Shown here: positions 1-9,843 of the stretch, one piece after another
How positions within the stretch are numbered: position 1 is the first letter of the stretch
Layout of the letters: every line of letters begins with the position of its first letter
NCBI GenBank assembly: GCA_027924585.1
Contig: BSBM01000140.1
Span: 5,100,001 to 5,164,000 of the forward strand
Length of the DNA stretch: 64,000 nucleotides
Origin: Larix kaempferi
Taxonomy: Eukaryota > Streptophyta > Pinopsida > Pinales > Pinaceae
Direction: 5' to 3'
Translations under genes and position numbers: made by a program
Notes under the pieces: model-generated
Told to the model about the DNA's origin: nothing
Seen by the model: the letters and a program-made list of their open reading frames with translations, nothing else
The model's database searches: none

Positions 1-52
1 AAGGGAGAATCCCAGAAGTTTGCACAACTTAGAAGGAGCAACTACAGTGGAA
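1..52 (+). pseudogene. Gypsy gag/pol remnant left of the Tat/Ogre-like insertion
   Basis: This short piece is the left flank of the insertion at 58. Joined across the insertion to 22091 onward it reads continuously into the Gypsy protease/RT fragment, because the bases before 58 and after 22090 match an uninterrupted version at about 27243-27262. Bases 1-45 are not present in the second copy. They therefore represent the original Gypsy sequence upstream of the tandem-duplication breakpoint near 46. No domain can be recognised in so short a stretch. Confidence 0.7.
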
Positions 53-57
53 TATAT
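53..57. repeat. Target-site duplication, left copy (TATAT)
   Basis: TATAT directly precedes the left LTR and is repeated at 22091-22095 directly after the right LTR. The un-inserted version of this site is visible at about 27247-27256, which confirms that 58-22090 is one insertion. Confidence 0.93.
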
Positions 58-753
58 TGTTGGCTTGGTTTTGCAACCAAGCTTGAGTGCTATGGGCACC
101 TATCAACAAGTGATAGCAGTTTCAAAGATTGAAAGCAAAAACAATTATTATAAATCTGAATCTAAACTAAACTAGCATGTGCATATAACAAATAAAATTT
201 TCTGAAAATGATTCAAGAACAAGAAATAAAAAGAATGAGTATTGTATTAAGATACCTCAAATGTTGAGGATTTGTGTTGAGCAACTTCCAAGGTGAGTAG
301 CTCCAAGCTCCAAAGGTCTCTTCTCCAAGATAGCTACAATGGTCAAAAGCTCAGGAGAGATTTTGACAGCATGAGGATAGGATGATGGATGGCTTGAAAG
401 TGAGGATCCCCTACCACCTTTTTATAGTTTTCGGTGGTGGGGAATACCATTATGGTTTTGAGGAAACCAATGGTATTGACCAACATGGTTTAGCTACCTT
501 TTCCCTCCTTTTTCCTTTTTTGAATATTTTGAATATTTTTATTCCCTTTTTAATATTTTTGGGAATTATGGACCCTTTTTGAGGGTTTTTTATGCTTTTT
601 GAGGAAAAATATTCATTTTGAGGGGAAAAAAGGAGTGTATTATGGTCTTTTGGTGACCTTTTGATGGCTTTAGAGGCTCAAATGGTGGAAAAGTGGACAA
701 ATGAGTCATGTGAATAAGGAAATGAGCTAGTGAGCACTTTTTGGGTGTTAACA
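58..753 (-). repeat. 3' LTR of the Tat/Ogre-like element
   Basis: This 696-bp LTR starts TGTTGGCTTGG and ends GTTAACA in plus orientation. It matches 21395-22090 with about 21 substitutions and 2 single-base indels by hand count, or about 3 percent. A TATA box lies inside at 419-426 on the minus strand. Confidence 0.93.
419..426 (-). promoter_or_regulatory. TATA box in the LTR
   Basis: The minus strand reads TATAAAAA. The same motif is kept at 21757-21764 in the other LTR. It is the most likely core promoter motif of the element. Confidence 0.6.
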
Positions 754-765
754 GATTTCCCCCTG
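754..765 (-). promoter_or_regulatory. Polypurine tract of the Tat/Ogre-like element
   Basis: The minus strand reads CAGGGGGAAATC immediately before the LTR starting TGTTAACACC. This is the expected site and composition for priming plus-strand DNA synthesis. Confidence 0.75.
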
Positions 766-952
766 ATGTGTGAGGGAAGGATCTCATCGTATGGCCGATA
801 GACATAATAGTTCTTTTGTCTTTTTTTTCTGGGGTTTGGGGAAGAGAAGAGACCAATTGGAGACTGGATCCACGGCGCTTGGAAGTTGCAAAAGTAAACA
901 ATATTACATGGCCTCAATATGAATTAGGAATAATCTCTGATAATGGACGAGG
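766..952 (-). other. Last part of the Tat/Ogre-like 3' UTR
   Basis: About 190 bases between the polypurine tract and nested element A continue the 3' UTR seen at 13854-16199. I see no coding signal. The ORF running through here continues into element A's LTR and is spurious. Confidence 0.6.
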
Positions 953-957
953 CGGGC
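953..957. repeat. Target-site duplication of element A, left copy (CGGGC)
   Basis: CGGGC precedes the left LTR of element A and CGGGA follows the right LTR at 13849-13853. Four of five bases match, consistent with an aged 5-bp duplication. Confidence 0.75.
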
Positions 958-2365
958 TATTGGCTGCTTTCTGGATAGACCCGGGTTTTCAGGATGCGCA
1001 GCAACAAACACCCCTTCGCGCACTAGCCCTCTCGGCAACGAGCTACACAGTATCCCAAAGTCTCACCCGAAGTGGATATGGGGGGGATAAGGAATCAGGC
1101 TTCCTTAACCTAGGCGATGTGGAGACTATAATCTTCTCCCTTCTCTTCCGGGAGGATTCCTCAGAGTGGAACGTCTTACTCTTCCGCAGACCTTTCAGCG
1201 TGACAGCGCTGAAACTCTTACCAGCCTAGCTGCGCGGTATCTACGCACTTGTGAATGAGGCGTTTACCCGCTACATCTGACTACGTGTCATCCCTGGCCT
1301 TGCGCCACAGCGCAATAACACACTCCTCAAGCGCTGCAGCGATAGCGTTCTTGCAGGCCCCTTCGACGCTGCACGAGTATAACTTCTAAGGGAGCTTCAA
1401 GAACTTACTTTACATATTCATTCATAAAGATAGCGAAACCTTCTTGTAAACATAGATAGTAAAACATAGACATGCATTCACGTAAAACATCACCATAACA
1501 ACTAGAATTATGTGGTTCGCCTCCACGGGGAAATCACATTCACGGGAACTGTATTCTATATTAACTCAAAGTGGGAATTACATAGTACGTTGCGCACACA
1601 GTTGCAGCCTTAGATATTTCTGGGAAACTCCACGCACATAGCTGGGAGCCCTTTTCTTAGATCTATTATCTTCTTCTACAGATATTACAACGACTCAGAC
1701 ATCAACTTGGACTGTCTGTAAACTCAGAAACTAGCTCTACAGCTGTCCAAGACTAACTCTCTTACCTTCTAGCCAACTCATCTAACTTCTAACCCTCTTC
1801 CCTTTACAATTACACATATATAGGTGGCCTTGAGGGTCGCACCTTTACAAAACTGTGGGCCTTTCCCAACAGTAATCCCCAAAAACCCTAACCGCGGACA
1901 TGGCTAGGTGTACTGTACGCTCCGCTTGCAGTCATGTCGCCGCTTCCTGCAGACTCTATGATTTTCGGCCCAAATTGCGGGTATGGGTGCCGCTTCATCG
2001 TTCACTGCTCCTTGTCCTTCGCCTTCAATGCTTTGGTCCGTTGCTCTTCCTTGGTCAGAGCAACCATAACTTCTGTACTTAGCCTTAATGAGGGTAGCTG
2101 AGCCCTCTATTCCGTCGCTTCATTTATTGTGGTACCTGAGCTTTCTACTCGGCCACATTCACTCTCCTTTGATGTGTGCGCGCGAGCTCCGCGATTTCCG
2201 GCCCGTAATCTGTGCTGAGCTTGTCCATCTGGCATCGTACTGCGCACTGTTCACTTCTGCCCAAAATTGGTGCTTTTACTCAAAATTAGCATTTCTTCCC
2301 TTCAACACTTGTGCTTTTTCCTCAAAATTCGTAGCTTTACTATAGCTGTGGCCGATGCTCCAACA
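958..2365 (-). repeat. 3' LTR of element A
   Basis: 1408 bp; starts TATTGGCTGC (the expected TG has become TA) and ends GCTCCAACA. It aligns with 12493-13848 at about 6-8 percent divergence, mostly transitions. It retains about 45 bp around 1740-1785 that the other LTR lacks. A TATA-like motif lies near 1815-1824 on the minus strand. Confidence 0.9.
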
Positions 2366-2380
2366 GACCCCTAACACTTA
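2366..2380 (-). promoter_or_regulatory. Polypurine tract of element A, overlapping the ORF3 stop
   Basis: The minus strand reads TAAGTGTTAGGGGTC directly before the LTR. Its first three bases are the TAA stop codon of ORF3. Element B has the same arrangement at 48490-48504. Confidence 0.8.
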
Positions 2381-5104
2381 CTTGTGGCTCACCCCCGAGC
2401 CACTTGCACTAGCGTGTGGTCTCTTTACTTGCGCGTCTACCTTTGCTTGGGTCGCAGCAAATGCTTGCTTCCACTGCGCAATAGCGGAGTCCATTTCATC
2501 CACGCACTCCGCAGCTGTCTGCACCATGTCTGAACTGGCTTCTTCTTCAGTTATGCCATCAACCAACTGTTGAGATTCAACAAATTCTTTGATCTTTGCC
2601 TCGGCTTGGGCAGCAAGTTCAGCATACTCATCCATAAATGGCTGAATGTTGTTGGTGAGATTAGCATCTTCATTTCTGAGCTTGTGTAGTTGTTGTTGTA
2701 CTTTGCGCGCTTCGCTCATTTTCCTCATTTTGGCTAAGCCTTCTAAGGCCTTAGCTTCTTCACTTAGAATAGTTAGGGACTGTTTTGCTGCTTGCACCTG
2801 TTCCAAAAGGCCGACTTTGAAAGTGAGCTTTTCAAGCTCTGCCCAAGCCTCCATAGATTGTGTCATCAAGTTCTGGGCTTCATCTGCTCTGCACATCATT
2901 TGTGTGGAAGCTATGCGCAGTGCTTCAAATTGTTCCTGCCTATCATCTATAGGAGGTGCTGCGACATGAGCTTCCAACTCGGTGATCTGCGCTCTATGGT
3001 CCTCAGCCATAGAAACTATTTCCTACTCTAGGGATTTCACCCTTCCGCCAATAATTTGCACTTTCTCAACCAGAGGAAGGTCTGGTTGAATCTGGCAGGC
3101 CGGCATCTCCTGGGCGATTTCATCGACTACGTTTCTTATCCCAGTGTCTTGTGCCTCGTAAAGTGCAAGATGCTCAGAGATGTTCTTATAGCCTTCCTTT
3201 AGCTCTATTTCCTGCGATTGCAGTCTTTGGTTTGCATGGAATGTGGAGAGCTCTCTAGCTCTCATCTCAATAGAGACCTGCTCTTGTACTAACTGCAAAG
3301 TTTCTATCGGAATCAATGACAAATTTATCTCAATAGGGCCAACCGTGTTTACCTAGGTTGCAGCCAAAGGATCCGGGAATGTCATACTTGTAGGCGGGAT
3401 GTGAACGACAATATGCCTCTCTGCAAGTACTTCAACCCGCTCGGTGCTTGTAGATTCCTGCGGCACCTGCGAACCGGATGCTGGCGCATGGGTCTGCGCA
3501 ACTCTTCTGGCGAGACCTTTCAACTCCACGAGCTGTAGGTCCAGAGCACTTCTGATGTCAGCCTGCGAGGTCCGCAGCTCGCGAAATTACTCCTTCAGGT
3601 ACTGGTCGAACCCCGAGGCAAGGGTCTTAGAGCGGTGTGACAGCTTCTGCTTCTTGGAAGCTGGTTCTGGCGAACCTTCATCATTTCTTTGCTCAGTCAT
3701 TTCCTTGCCCTTATCTTTCTCTTGCGCATCAGGGGGTGGCGTTGCGGCAGCGACGTCAACGGCCCGCCTCCATTCGTTTGGCCAGGACTTCATAGTTTCT
3801 TCGACATCCTGTGTAGTCATACGGTAGAGGCCTACGGCCCATTCTTCCTGAATTCCGCGAGGACGGAAGTAAATTTCATGTAAGTTGGCAGAAAAGACCA
3901 ACTTTGTTCCATAGATTTGTGTTGTCTCCTCAGTCAGCCTCGGCATCTCCTGGATGGTGTCCTTGAGGAGATGGTAATATTCATAGAACACGACGCGGTT
4001 CATCTTGCGCTTCGCGGGATTACTAGAATCCCAGAGGTTGAGATAGCGCATCCCTACAACCTCTCTTGCGCGGCGCGGAAGGAACTGAGTGTTGGGGGTC
4101 TCCTTCCACCCGACAAAGGCGCATAAAATCAAAAGCCAAGAAAAATGGAACAACTGACCAGCAGGGTCCTGAACGTTCCGACAGTCGTCCAAGAAAGAAT
4201 TCAGGAGGAAGAGAGACGAGTTATACTACTCTCTTTCCGCAACTGCGATTGCGAGCTCTACAACAACTCCAGTGACTTCTTTAGGTCTACACTTCGTTAG
4301 AATTCTTCCTGCAAGCAGACTGCCTGTGAATCTAAGTGCTTCATCTTCAACTATAGTGAGGTCATAAGCCCGACCTCCTCTCAATAATTTGTATTTCTGC
4401 ACCAGCTGTGCAGCCAACTTTCTGTCCTTATCTTTACCAACAAAATGAACATTGGGGTCCTTACCAACCTTAGATAGGTCGGTAATACGATGAATCAAGT
4501 CCACATTCAAATCGATTGGCCTCCCCAGCCAAATATAACCACCATGAACACAGGATAGCAGGGCCTTAACAACTGCATTTACTTCATTGCTACGCCCGAA
4601 GTGTGGTAGCTTCAACAGGTTCAACAGTCCAAGCCTCTCTAGATTTGCTACAAATTCCTTCGGGATGAATTCATCAACCTTTCTAACAGGATTATGGACT
4701 ACAGTCAGATAGCGATCCGGCGCGAACTGAGGATATGTTCTGTAGTCTCCCAAGTTGAAGTTAGAAAACCTAACCAGTGGAAGGTGTCCGAGCAGGGACC
4801 CTTCTTCTCGCACGATTTCCGCCATTGGTGGCAGCAGAATTGGATACTTGGCATTCTTGGGAATATGCACCTCGGGTGCATCATCTGGATGTAGAGAAAT
4901 GTAGTTAACCAGAGTGGCCAAGGGCTCTGAAATAGGTTCGTCTGGCTGCTGCTGCTGAGACGCCCTTGTGCCCGGGGATTGTCTGGGATCAGACCAACCA
5001 GGATGCGTGTAAGCCGAGGTCGTCACCGGAGTAGCCATGGAAAAATCTAAGCCTCTGCGCTTGAATTGACGAACAACTTCTTCAGTTGACAGGTTCTCCG
5101 TCAT
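2378..5104 (-). pseudogene. ORF3 of element A: uncharacterised accessory protein with C-terminal coiled coil
   Basis: One reading frame of about 908 codons runs from an ATG at 5104 to TAA at 2378. It is interrupted only by in-frame stops (4226-4228 TAG, 3587-3589 TAA, one near 3352, and 3023-3025 TAG) with no frameshift. Residues 1 to about 430 look globular, with a central part carrying the short motif HGGYIWLGRPID. A polar linker rich in E, K and P follows (about 3800-3600), then roughly 300 residues with the A/E/Q/K/L-rich composition of a coiled coil (3322-2378). No membrane segment or protease-like motif is evident, so I do not call it env-like. The homologous ORF in element B (48502-51380) shows it belongs to the family. 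The function is unknown. Related hypothetical proteins probably occur in other plant genomes, but I cannot verify that here. Confidence 0.75.
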
Positions 5105-5867
5105 GAACCGATATACATAAGAAGCACTTGAACAGACAAATGGCGGAACAGCGTAGGATATGAATGTTGAAAACAAAGAGAGCAGTCTGCATGACACGGC
5201 TTTGAAAACAATGACTTAGGTTCTCAAACAAGACACTATACAACTCGAGCAAAGTAACCCGAACATATACGAGTGCGGGGTATTTATAGCTAAAGGCAGC
5301 AGTAGATGCGGACAAGTGGGGCTAATAACCGTAGGCACCTATGCATGAGTTGACAACCCCCCTACCCCCGTGCCTTTGCGATGCATTAATTGCGATGGAA
5401 GGGCTCTGAAAGCCTTTCGGGAGACGAGCTAAGGCCTTCGGTTCATTACTTAAATGCGAAGTTTAGGGAGATCAAGCCGAATCTGTCAGAGCAAATACAA
5501 TTAATTGGTGATCTTATCCTTCATTAATATTCAGACGCGGCTATAGGACTATCGTAATTCAAATTTTCAGCGGGTCACTTCAGCATAGGTAACTGTGCAC
5601 ATGGAGGGCTCCACGGCGAGGAGAACTCCTCAAGCGGAAAATTGACAACAAGGAACTCCGCAAGAGCGACGGTTTGACAACCCAGGGAAAAAATTCTCAA
5701 GAGCGCAAATAGGCTCCCTCCAAATAGGATTTATTGTCATGTGCGGATGTTTCAAGGAACTTGCGCGGGAAGCCAGAGACTGAAAGTGTCTCACGATTTC
5801 CGTGTAGACTGATAAGTGCGATGCCTCTTTCAACTACACTGGGCATCTGCACTACTTTAGAAATTAA
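5105..5867 (-). other. Spacer between integrase and ORF3 in element A
   Basis: No coding potential is conserved here. The only notable signal is the TATA box at 5281-5288. Element B has a 0.57-kb spacer in the same place (51381-51955). The small ORFs within it are shadows. Confidence 0.6.
5281..5288 (-). promoter_or_regulatory. Putative internal promoter (TATA box) upstream of ORF3
   Basis: The minus strand reads CTATAAATACC, a close match to the plant TATA consensus, about 180 bases before the ORF3 ATG. A start site about 30 bases downstream would give a 5' leader of about 150 bases. Element B has the degraded form CTATACATAA at 51494-51503, about 115 bases before its ORF3 ATG. Confidence 0.5.
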
Positions 5868-7076
5868 TTAAGTCGACAGGGCGGAGTGGCCGTCGCGATA
5901 AAGCTTGAGCCGACTCCCGTTAATCATTGTGGGCAGCAATTCTCCATTAAGCTTCGCAAGCTGAACTGCTCCTCCTTCTGTTATCTTCGTCACCTGAAAA
6001 GGGCCTAACCAATGTACACGAAACTTGCCTGGAAACTTGATGAATTTACTATCATAGAGGAGTACCAAGTCTCCTGCTTGAAAGACTTTATTCCTAATAT
6101 TCCTATCATGCCAAGCTTTCTGTCTTGCCTTCTGCACTTGTTGATGGAATTCGGCTAAAAGTCTGTCTTCTTCTAAGGAAAGCAATTGTGAGAGTCTTTC
6201 ACTCATAGTATTAGTATCTGCCATTTCTGTAATTTGCACAATTCTAAAGCCGGGAACAATGTATTCCATGGGCATAACTGCTTCTTGTCCATACACCAAA
6301 CTGAAAGGTGTGTGACCTGTTAATTTCTTGCATGTGGTTCTGTAAGCCCATAACACAGCTGTGACTCTAAGGTCCCAATCATCTCTTTGTTGATTACAGA
6401 TATTTGTCAGGGAATTCTCGAGAATCTTGTTGAATGCCTCCATCGTAACATTAGCTTGAGGGTGGTAGGGTGTACTCTTATGGTGACTAATGTGGAATTC
6501 TTCAGTAAGGGCCTCTATAGTCTCATTCAGGAAATGTGTGCCCTGATCACTCATTAGAATCAGTGGACATCCAAACCTAGTGACAATATTCTCAAAAATG
6601 AATTGTGCGGCAATGACAGCATCGCAATTCTTAACTGGCTTGGCCTCAGCCCAGCTGGTGAGGTATTTAGTAGCTGTGATGATGTATCTTGCGCCGGTTC
6701 TCTTTCCTGGTGGGTTGATAGGTCCCACAAAATCAATGGCCCACTTATCAAAAGAACGCACTATTATCTGGGGTCTTAGTGGCATTTCATCTCTTCTTGA
6801 AGGTTTTCCTATTCGCTGGCACACATCGCAACATTTGCAGAATTCCTTAGTATCCTTGTGCAATGTTGGCCACCAAAGACCTGCGGCTAAGATCTTCTGC
6901 GCAGTCGGCTTTCCTGCGAAATGGCCTCCTGCGGTCCCTGAGTGCGCTTCTGCGATTATGGAGTTCTTCTCATGTGGTAAGATACATATGCGCAAGACTT
7001 CATCGGGGCCCAACTTATAGAGCTAGCCTGCTATCAAAGTGAAGTATGCGGCTTTGAAAACAAGTTACTTCTTCTG
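5868..7076 (-). pseudogene. Integrase of element A
   Basis: The C-terminal part of pol, which inserts the cDNA into the genome. Starting after a TAG at 7077, it shows the N-terminal zinc-binding region (two His, then CCDVC). The catalytic core follows with all three acidic residues: Asp in WAIDFVGPI, Asp in MSDQGTHF and Glu in TMEAFNKIL. The C-terminal domain has [14 protein letters not shown] and [10 protein letters not shown] and ends at TAA 5868-5870. There is no chromodomain. The reading frame differs from that of gag-pro because of the RT deletion upstream. The domain itself looks nearly intact apart from stops in the linker near 7020 and 7067. Confidence 0.9.
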
Positions 7077-7860
7077 CTAGATTGTAAACTCAACTGGAAC
7101 TTGCCCGGTAGTGAGAAACTCAAGAATATCGAAATAATACTCATCGGCTGCTTGAACAGAAAACAACTGCGCATCAGGCAGATTGTCCTCCAGATTTGTA
7201 GGTTCCTCCCCTGACTCTATCCTAGATAAATGGTCGGGTCCTGCATTCAATCTACTTGGCTTCACAATAACCTCAAAATCATACTCCTGGAAGAGCAGTA
7301 GCCATCTGCAAATTCTTCCCCCTAACACTCGCTTATTGACCAAGTATTTCAAAGCAGAATGGTCAGTATACATTTTAAAATGAGTGCCCAATAGATAGTG
7401 TTTGAACTTCTGTAAGGCATACACCATAGCTAGTCCTTCTCTTTCTGTAGTGGTGTAGTTCTTCTCAGTTGTTGACAGTTTTCTGCTAGAATAAGCAATG
7501 GGGTGGTCAATACCTCCTTCTCTCGGTTGTGTCAGCACAACCCCCAATGCTATGGAAGAAGCATCTACATGAACGTGAAAGGGTTTTCTCCAGTCTGGGA
7601 AAACTAGAATAGGTGCTCTGACCATCTTTTCTTTAAGTGTATCCAAGCTCTGTTGGCATTCTTCTGTCCATTGGAATTTCAAATCCTTTTTCAACAATCT
7701 TTCCATAGGCGCAGTTATTTTTGCATAACCCTTGATAAATTTTCTGTAGTACCCTGTATGTCCCAATGTAGTGCGCAATTGTTTGACTGAGTTGGGTGCA
7801 GGTAAGTTAGCAATGATGGCAACCTTCGCAGGATCCATCAGGAGTCCTTGTCGTATATTG
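7077..7860 (-). pseudogene. RT thumb and RNase H of element A
   Basis: After the deletion in RT the sequence resumes at the conserved LLMDPAKVAII and continues through the GYYRKFIKGYA thumb motif into RNase H. The RNase H retains its first catalytic Asp in HVHVDASS, Glu in TEREGLAMVYAL and Asp in MYTDHSALKYL. It ends at TAG 7077-7079, where element B has Gln. RNase H removes the RNA template during cDNA synthesis. This part sits in a different frame from the N-terminal RT. Confidence 0.88.
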
Positions 7861-8600
7861 GAATGAGCCCCATTCAGTTGCAAAAGTGGCCTTATGGCGG
7901 TCTTCTGGATGGATTCTGATCTGATGGTATCCCGAAAAGCCCTCAATGAAGGAGTAAGCCTCTTGTCCTCCAACATTATCAAGCACTTCGTCTGTAAAGG
8001 GCGTAGGAAATGGATCATGCGTTGATGCGTCGTTCAGCTTGCACAAGTCCACACAGATTCTTATTTCACCTTTTATCTTTTTCTCTTGTACCACCATAGG
8101 ACTAATCCAATCACTTTCCTCTACTGGCTCAATGATACCTACTGCAAGCATCTTATCAATTTCGTCTCTAACCTTTTCTTTATATCGTGGGTTCAACCTG
8201 TACGGGCGTTGTTTTACTGGCTTGGCGTCTGCTTTCAAAGGTGTGCGCATAACTCCTAAATCTCCTAATATGCCTTTCATTTCCGTAAACTTGGTAGGAA
8301 AGATATCCTGGTAGTCATGTAGTAAATCTGCAATATGGCCAACAGTTTCATCATCCCAATAATATCCTATAGAAGCAAACTTGGGTTCGGCTTCTGTACC
8401 AATGTTAATCTTCTTGAGCTTGATGTGTTCTGTAATGGCAGGGATATCAAGCTGAGGGCCTTCTACCTTGCACGTCCCTTCTAATTCTAGAATATTGATG
8501 TTGCGAGGATCATCTTCCTCTTCACCAGTGGTGAAATTATAGCATTCCAGGGCATGTTCCATCTGGACAGCCCAATCTGGTTGAGAGTATTCTGGTAAAG
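7861..8600 (-). pseudogene. Reverse transcriptase N-terminal half of element A, catalytic core deleted
   Basis: Fingers and early palm are readable: KQRPYRLNPRYKEKVRDEI, then IIEPVEESDWISPMVV, GEIRICVDLCKLND and EAYSFIEGFSGYHQIRI. The frame then breaks after ATFATEWGSFQYT. Compared with element B, about 250 bases containing the YFDD active site are missing and the downstream frame is shifted. This copy cannot encode a working RT. The linker before the RT contains an acidic DDPRNIN segment conserved in element B. Confidence 0.88.
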
Positions 8601-9279
8601 GACATTGTTCAAATACATTCTTTCTAATACACTTTAAAGCGTGGTCGATGCTTGGATGTTCTGAATCAAAGCTGAAGGTAAGTTGAAAGCTTTCCGTCAT
8701 AAGAGGCCAAGTGATAGTGCCTCTGCACAATTCTATTTCAGTGTACCAGTTCCTTGGAACTGTATCCAACGTGTGGATGAATAGGTGAACCCACTCATCC
8801 TCTGGAATATCTTACCATTGTTGAATACATGCTTCAACGTGTGACCCAGGGTCACTCTGTCCATCATATTTGCGCAACACTTCTGCTGTAGTTTGCTGAA
8901 ATCTGCGCAGTATCAATCTGCGACAGTCTTGCCATGTGTCAATATTTTTTTTATGCGCACCCCACCATCTTGCGGGTGTAGCGCGCAGTGCTACATCCAA
9001 TGCTCATCTGGGATTTGTTGTTCATATGTATGTATGAATTCACTTATTTCAGTTAAACCATCAAAGATTGGAGTGTTATTCAATTCTGTGCCAATCAATC
9101 GAATGGATTTAGTCATCATGGCACAACGCCTTGCAGAAACCTCATGTAAGCGATTCTGCCAGTTTTCCAGTCCTGCTTCTGAATCTGATGTGCACGAGCT
9201 ATCGCATCGCCAGCTGATATGGCCGTCAGCTGTGGGATTGACATAGTCACTATGACTAGCAGTCATTTGATACAAACTT
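8601..9279 (-). pseudogene. Second Gag-like region between protease and RT of element A
   Basis: After the protease, the translation (partly in another frame between about 9377 and 8991, then back) shows a segment resembling the retrotransposon Gag/capsid domain. It has an aromatic LRATPARWWGAHKK helix, then KYDGQSDPGSHVEAC, EWVHLF and PRNWYTEIELCRGT. A serine- and acid-rich linker with DSSCTSDSEAGLENWQ precedes it. A TAA interrupts at 8812-8814. Element B carries the same segment at about 55000-55567. The true Gag with zinc knuckles lies upstream at 9844-12183, so this is an additional Gag-like unit within pol. The identity is inferred from motif resemblance. Confidence 0.65.
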
Positions 9280-9843
9280 TCAATGTGGTGCAATTCTTCT
9301 GCTCGAAAGGGCATCAATATACCGTGGTCCTTGAAGGGGATCAAGTGGTGCAATGACCCTAATTTGGTCATCCTCAAAGGTCATCTGTCTTTTCTTCAAA
9401 TTAACGATAGCCAGATTATCAAATGCCCAGTCTATGCCTAAAAGTGCTGGGTAAGGTCTACTATCATCCAGAATTTTGATTACTACAAAGTCCGCAGAAC
9501 TTCTTAATCCCTCAATATCAATGGCCACATTGGGTAATCTGCCCAATGGAGAAACTCGTTGCTGATTTGCTAGTCTCAGATGGATAGGAGATCTGAGAAG
9601 CTGCAGACTACCCATCTGTTCACATGTCTGCATGGTGAGAACATTAACTTTTGAGCCTAAATCCAAAATGATGTCATCCATTTCAAATGCTCCAATCTGC
9701 GCTGTGAGTCTCATCTCTCTTCCAGTTCTAATATGACTCCCAATCTGATGAACAACACGCTGCGGGGTATTCATCGAAGCAGATTGTTGACACTGATCCA
9801 ACAGGTGTTGGAGTTCCATAGTTGCTTTTTCATTGCGCAACAA
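9280..9843 (-). pseudogene. Aspartic protease of element A
   Basis: The region contains the active-site-type motif ILDLGSKVNVLT (Asp-Leu-Gly rather than the usual Asp-Ser/Thr-Gly) and the later PALLGIDWAFDN flap-proximal motif. It processes the Gag-Pol polyprotein. It is in the same frame as gag upstream, separated by a TAG at 9919-9921. The domain ends near 9350, where a frameshift leads into the next segment. Confidence 0.85.

Noticed and set aside
816-1229. 137-codon plus-strand ORF
   Set aside because: It crosses the junction between the Tat/Ogre-like 3' UTR and the LTR of element A, so it cannot be an old gene.
2378-5104. ORF3 as an env-like gene
   Set aside because: I see no transmembrane helix or signal peptide in the supported frame; the C-terminus is a coiled coil.
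5105-5197. Extension of ORF3 upstream of 5104
   Set aside because: The upstream frame opens with GTG, not ATG, and homology with element B begins at the ATG 5104.
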